From: Chitinophaga oryziterrae
Lineage (GTDB): Bacteria; Bacteroidota; Bacteroidia; Chitinophagales; Chitinophagaceae
Direction of reading: 5' to 3'
Length of the DNA: 64,000 nt
NCBI RefSeq assembly: GCF_009758125.1
Contig: NZ_WRXO01000008.1
Span: forward strand, 124,001-188,000
This document shows positions 61,720 to 64,000 of the stretch, one piece after another. The notes below the pieces were generated by a model, which ran no database searches, was not told the DNA's origin, and worked only from the letters and a program-made list of their open reading frames with translations. Each line of letters starts with the position of its first letter. The stretch's first letter is position 1. Both the position numbers and the translations under genes were made by a program.

Positions 61720-62772
61720 ATGGATAAGATTATCAAAGCAGGGATTTGTTCCTATGGCATGTCCGGCAGTATTTTTCATGCACCTTTTATTCATGTGCAT
61801 CCGGGATTTTCGTTTTCTGCGGTAGTGGAAAGAAGTAAACATACTGCACAGGAACGTTATCCTGATGTAAAAGTATATGCCAGTGTGGAAGAAATGTTGC
61901 AGGATGCTTCACTTGATCTCATCATTGTGAACACACCTAACTACACGCATTATGATTACACGAAAGCGGCGTTGAATGCGGGTAAGAATGTGATTGTCGA
62001 AAAGCCATTCACGGTACATAACAGCGAAGGACAGGAGTTAATTGAATTAGCTGCTTCCAAAAACCTGTTATTAACTGTTTATCATAACCGCCGCTATGAT
62101 GGTGATTTTAAAATAGTGAAACAGGTAATTCAAAGCGGCGATCTTGGAGAGGTATTAGAAGCTGAGATCCACTATGATCGTTATCGTGAAGAGCTGAGTT
62201 ATAAGAAACATAAAGAGGCTGCTTTACCTGGTACAGGTGCCTTGTATGACCTGGGTTCTCACCTGGTGGACCAGGCGCTGATGTTATTTGGTTTGCCGGA
62301 ATCTGTATGGGCAGATATCCGTATTATCCGTAAAGATTCTTTAGTGGATGATTACTTTGAACTGGTATTGTTCTACGCTAATTTACGTGTGCGTTTAAAA
62401 AGCAATTACATTGTAAGAGAGCCATTGCCTTCTTACCAGTTCCACGGACGTAAAGGCTCCTTTATCAAGACCAAAGCGGATATGCAGGAGACAATGCTGC
62501 AACAGGGATTGATGCCCGGTGCTCCCGGATGGGGTGTGGAAGCGATTGGTGAATGGGGGTTGCTGCATACAGAGAAAGACGGTCAGGTAATAAAGCAGTA
62601 TCTGCCTACACCTAAAGGCAACTACCTTGATTTTTACGATGATGTGTATAATGCCCTGACGAAAGGTACGCCAAACCCGGTACTGCCTTCAGATGGATTG
62701 AACGTGATAAAGATTATTGAAACAGCGTTTGAAAGTAGTAAATCAGGGAGGGTCATTCCTTTTAAGAAATAA
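61720..62772 (+). CDS. Gfo/Idh/MocA-family oxidoreductase
   Basis: NAD(P)-dependent oxidoreductase of sugars or related alcohols. The N-terminal Rossmann domain has GICSYGMSGSIFHAPFI as the nucleotide loop, then NTPNYTHYDYTKAALNAGKN and VEKPFTVHN with the conserved Lys. The C-terminal substrate domain shows GALYDLGSHLVDQALMLFG, with the conserved Asp and His. 350 residues is standard. The substrate cannot be named. It follows the HerA-like gene by 18 bp and is the last gene of this run. Confidence 0.93.
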   Translation: MDKIIKAGICSYGMSGSIFHAPFIHVHPGFSFSAVVERSKHTAQERYPDVKVYASVEEMLQDASLDLIIVNTPNYTHYDYTKAALNAGKNVIVEKPFTVHNSEGQELIELAASKNLLLTVYHNRRYDGDFKIVKQVIQSGDLGEVLEAEIHYDRYREELSYKKHKEAALPGTGALYDLGSHLVDQALMLFGLPESVWADIRIIRKDSLVDDYFELVLFYANLRVRLKSNYIVREPLPSYQFHGRKGSFIKTKADMQETMLQQGLMPGAPGWGVEAIGEWGLLHTEKDGQVIKQYLPTPKGNYLDFYDDVYNALTKGTPNPVLPSDGLNVIKIIETAFESSKSGRVIPFKK

Positions 62773-62784
62773 TCTCTTCGACCC

Positions 62785-62932
62785 GCTCCGTCAGGAGCTC
62801 CGTGTTTGTAGGAATACCAGGCCCGGACTCCGTTAGGAGTCCCCTGTTATTAGCAATTTTAGGGAATTCCTAAGGGAGTCAGATTAAATTGTTTAATAGG
62901 ATTTCTATAAACACGGGGCTCATAACGGAGCC
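62785..62932. repeat. MITE-like palindromic element, copy 2
   Basis: Left end GCTCCGTCAGGAGCTCCGTG then TTTGTAG, right end the near-inverse CTATAAACACGGGGCTCATA then ACGGAGCC. Internal CTCC-N4-GGAG palindromes are GGACTCCGTTAGGAGTCC and the decayed GGAATTCCTAAGGGAGTC. The end sequence GCTCC...CCGTGTTT is shared with copy 1 at 47024-47177. It fills the gap between two convergent genes and may also end transcription. Confidence 0.75.
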
Positions 62933-62936
62933 TTAA

Positions 62937-64000
62937 TTATAAAACCAGATATACTTTCCCATCTTCATCTCTTCCTGCTTTGCCTTCGGCAATCAGAAAC
63001 TGGATCACTTCTTTTAGTCTGTCTTCCTTTATATGGGATAAGCGCTGATATAGCAGGTTCCATTCTTCAGGTTCCGGTTGCAGTTGCAATAACAGTTCTG
63101 TGGAGAGCTGTTTAAAATCCTGACTGCTAAGAGGCTTTACTTTCTTTTGTAAACAGATATCACAGACACCGCATTCCGTAGCGTCCTTTTCTCCAAAGTA
63201 AGTAGCTATCACCTGTGTGCGACAGATACTTTTATTGTTGATGTAGTTTAACAGCGCATCCAGTCTTTCCTTGTAGGTTTTCATACGTTCCCGGATACGG
63301 GCCGTATCTACATACAAACGGTCTGCGGATACCCTGTCCTCTACAAAACAAAGTTGCGGTTCGTTCTTGCGTTGGCGATAGTGTATAATTCCACGCTGGT
63401 GCAGTTGTATCAGTCCCTTGACGATCTGTTCTTCTGTGAGCCGTAACAGGCGCGCCAGTTGTTTCTCGTAGACAGGAACAGGATTGTCGAAGATACCTTC
63501 GTACGTACGTAAGAGTCTTTTTATCAAAGGCTCAAGCGCAGGTTGTGCATCTTCAAATGCGTAGAGTGTTTCTTTATTGGTAACGAATTCTACCATGGAA
63601 GGCAGGAATACGCTTTCGCTTAATTGTAATACCCCTTCCTGTTCCAGGATCCGCAGCGCGCTGTAAGTCATGGTGATATTTAACTCAAAGCGACGTGCAA
63701 AATCGTTGATATCAAAATCAAAGTATACTCCTTCCGCACTGCCAACTGCTACCTGTAAATAGTTTACAAGGCACTGGAAGACTTCTTTGATCTTTGATAG
63801 TTCAGGGAATGAGAGGGCGATATTATCAACCATATGATCCAGTTCCTCTGTATTGTAGAGAAGTACAGCGTATGCTTTCTGTTCATCTCTCCCGGCCCTT
63901 CCCGCTTCCTGGTAATATGCTTCCAGGCTGTCCGGGGCATCGTAGTGGATCACGACTCTTACATCCGGTTTATCTATTCCCATACCAAAGGCGTTAGTAC
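62937..64000 (-). CDS. recQ: ATP-dependent DNA helicase RecQ, C-terminal part (cut by the right edge)
   Basis: The visible part starts inside helicase motif V (AFGMGIDKPDVRVVIHYDAP) and motif VI (EAYYQEAGRAGRDEQ), then shows the RecQ zinc-binding domain with the four-Cys pattern CRTQ...CGVCDIC and the RQC winged-helix region. There is no HRDC domain; the protein ends shortly after PEEWNLLYQRLSHIKEDRLK. RecQ unwinds DNA in repair and recombination. The N-terminal helicase motifs I-IV are outside the window, so integrity cannot be judged. Confidence 0.93.
   Translation of the reverse strand, partial: TNAFGMGIDKPDVRVVIHYDAPDSLEAYYQEAGRAGRDEQKAYAVLLYNTEELDHMVDNIALSFPELSKIKEVFQCLVNYLQVAVGSAEGVYFDFDINDFARRFELNITMTYSALRILEQEGVLQLSESVFLPSMVEFVTNKETLYAFEDAQPALEPLIKRLLRTYEGIFDNPVPVYEKQLARLLRLTEEQIVKGLIQLHQRGIIHYRQRKNEPQLCFVEDRVSADRLYVDTARIRERMKTYKERLDALLNYINNKSICRTQVIATYFGEKDATECGVCDICLQKKVKPLSSQDFKQLSTELLLQLQPEPEEWNLLYQRLSHIKEDRLKEVIQFLIAEGKAGRDEDGKVYLVL

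Noticed and set aside
1..64000. Search for CRISPR arrays, prophage genes, transposases and rRNA
   Set aside because: No spaced direct repeats with regular spacers, no integrase or transposase frames and no rRNA sequence were seen; the only mobile-like pieces are the two non-coding repeats.

Overview
The window is chromosomal DNA from a Bacteroidota, most likely a member of the Chitinophagaceae (Chitinophaga-like). This rests on a sigma/FecR/SusC/SusD set with an STN-type SusC, a PorX-type response regulator, the fused LpxC-FabZ enzyme, the short Bacteroidetes-type RpoD, and several promoters of the TTG-N18/19-TAnnTTTG form. I see no phage, no insertion sequence with a transposase and no CRISPR array. 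Most of the window is core genome with a few accessory blocks.

Layout. 1-5.6 kb (minus): a trans-envelope nutrient-uptake set of ECF sigma factor, FecR anti-sigma factor, SusC and a SusD cut by the left edge. 5.8-9.8 kb (minus): a GT39-type glycosyltransferase and a Tat-exported phospholipase C-type phosphoesterase. 10-11.4 kb (plus): a Kef/CPA2 antiporter. 11.6-19.6 kb (minus): lytic transglycosylase, gatA, tatA, the rpsP-rimM-trmD-rplS operon, ffh and rpoD. 20-25 kb: a START-like protein, an unknown protein, LptF/G-type permease, PAP2 phosphatase and a second GT39 enzyme. 25-25.8 kb: a probably exported Fe/Mn superoxide dismutase.

26.2-31.8 kb (plus) is the most unusual block. A tight five-gene run encodes an E1/ThiF-like adenylating enzyme with an N-terminal extension, a GNAT-like acyltransferase with faint LuxI-like features, a 7TMR-DISM sensor histidine kinase, a REC-histidine kinase hybrid and a stand-alone receiver. 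The layout suggests that a small molecule or modified product is made by the first two proteins and sensed or relayed by the other three. That reading is inference.

31.8-40 kb: tRNA-Ala(GGC), DinB-like protein, gamma-glutamyltransferase, a SnoaL-like protein, then an AraC regulator, M20 amidohydrolase, MFS exporter and arginase-family hydrolase, followed by tRNA-Leu(TAG). 40.4-43.8 kb: tig-clpP-clpX. 43.9-52 kb: two unknown proteins, a GapN-like dehydrogenase, acyl-CoA dehydrogenase, an HhH protein, an MBL hydrolase, a Bacteroidota-type unknown and porX. 52.3-62.8 kb (plus): HD hydrolase, lpxD, lpxC/fabZ, lpxA, an ABC ATPase, an MFS protein, an MBL hydrolase, a GroES paralogue, a HerA-like ATPase and a Gfo/Idh/MocA oxidoreductase. 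The right edge cuts a recQ gene.

Non-coding structure is rich. There are two copies of a roughly 150 bp MITE-like element with nested inverted repeats (47.0 and 62.8 kb), a 29 bp-arm perfect hairpin built from 11 bp units (34.5 kb), a nested palindrome cluster with five TATATAAG octamers (38.8 kb), and many clear intrinsic terminators. Many starts here were moved downstream of the longest reading frame because of domain boundaries, signal peptides or ribosome-binding sites; each entry says so.
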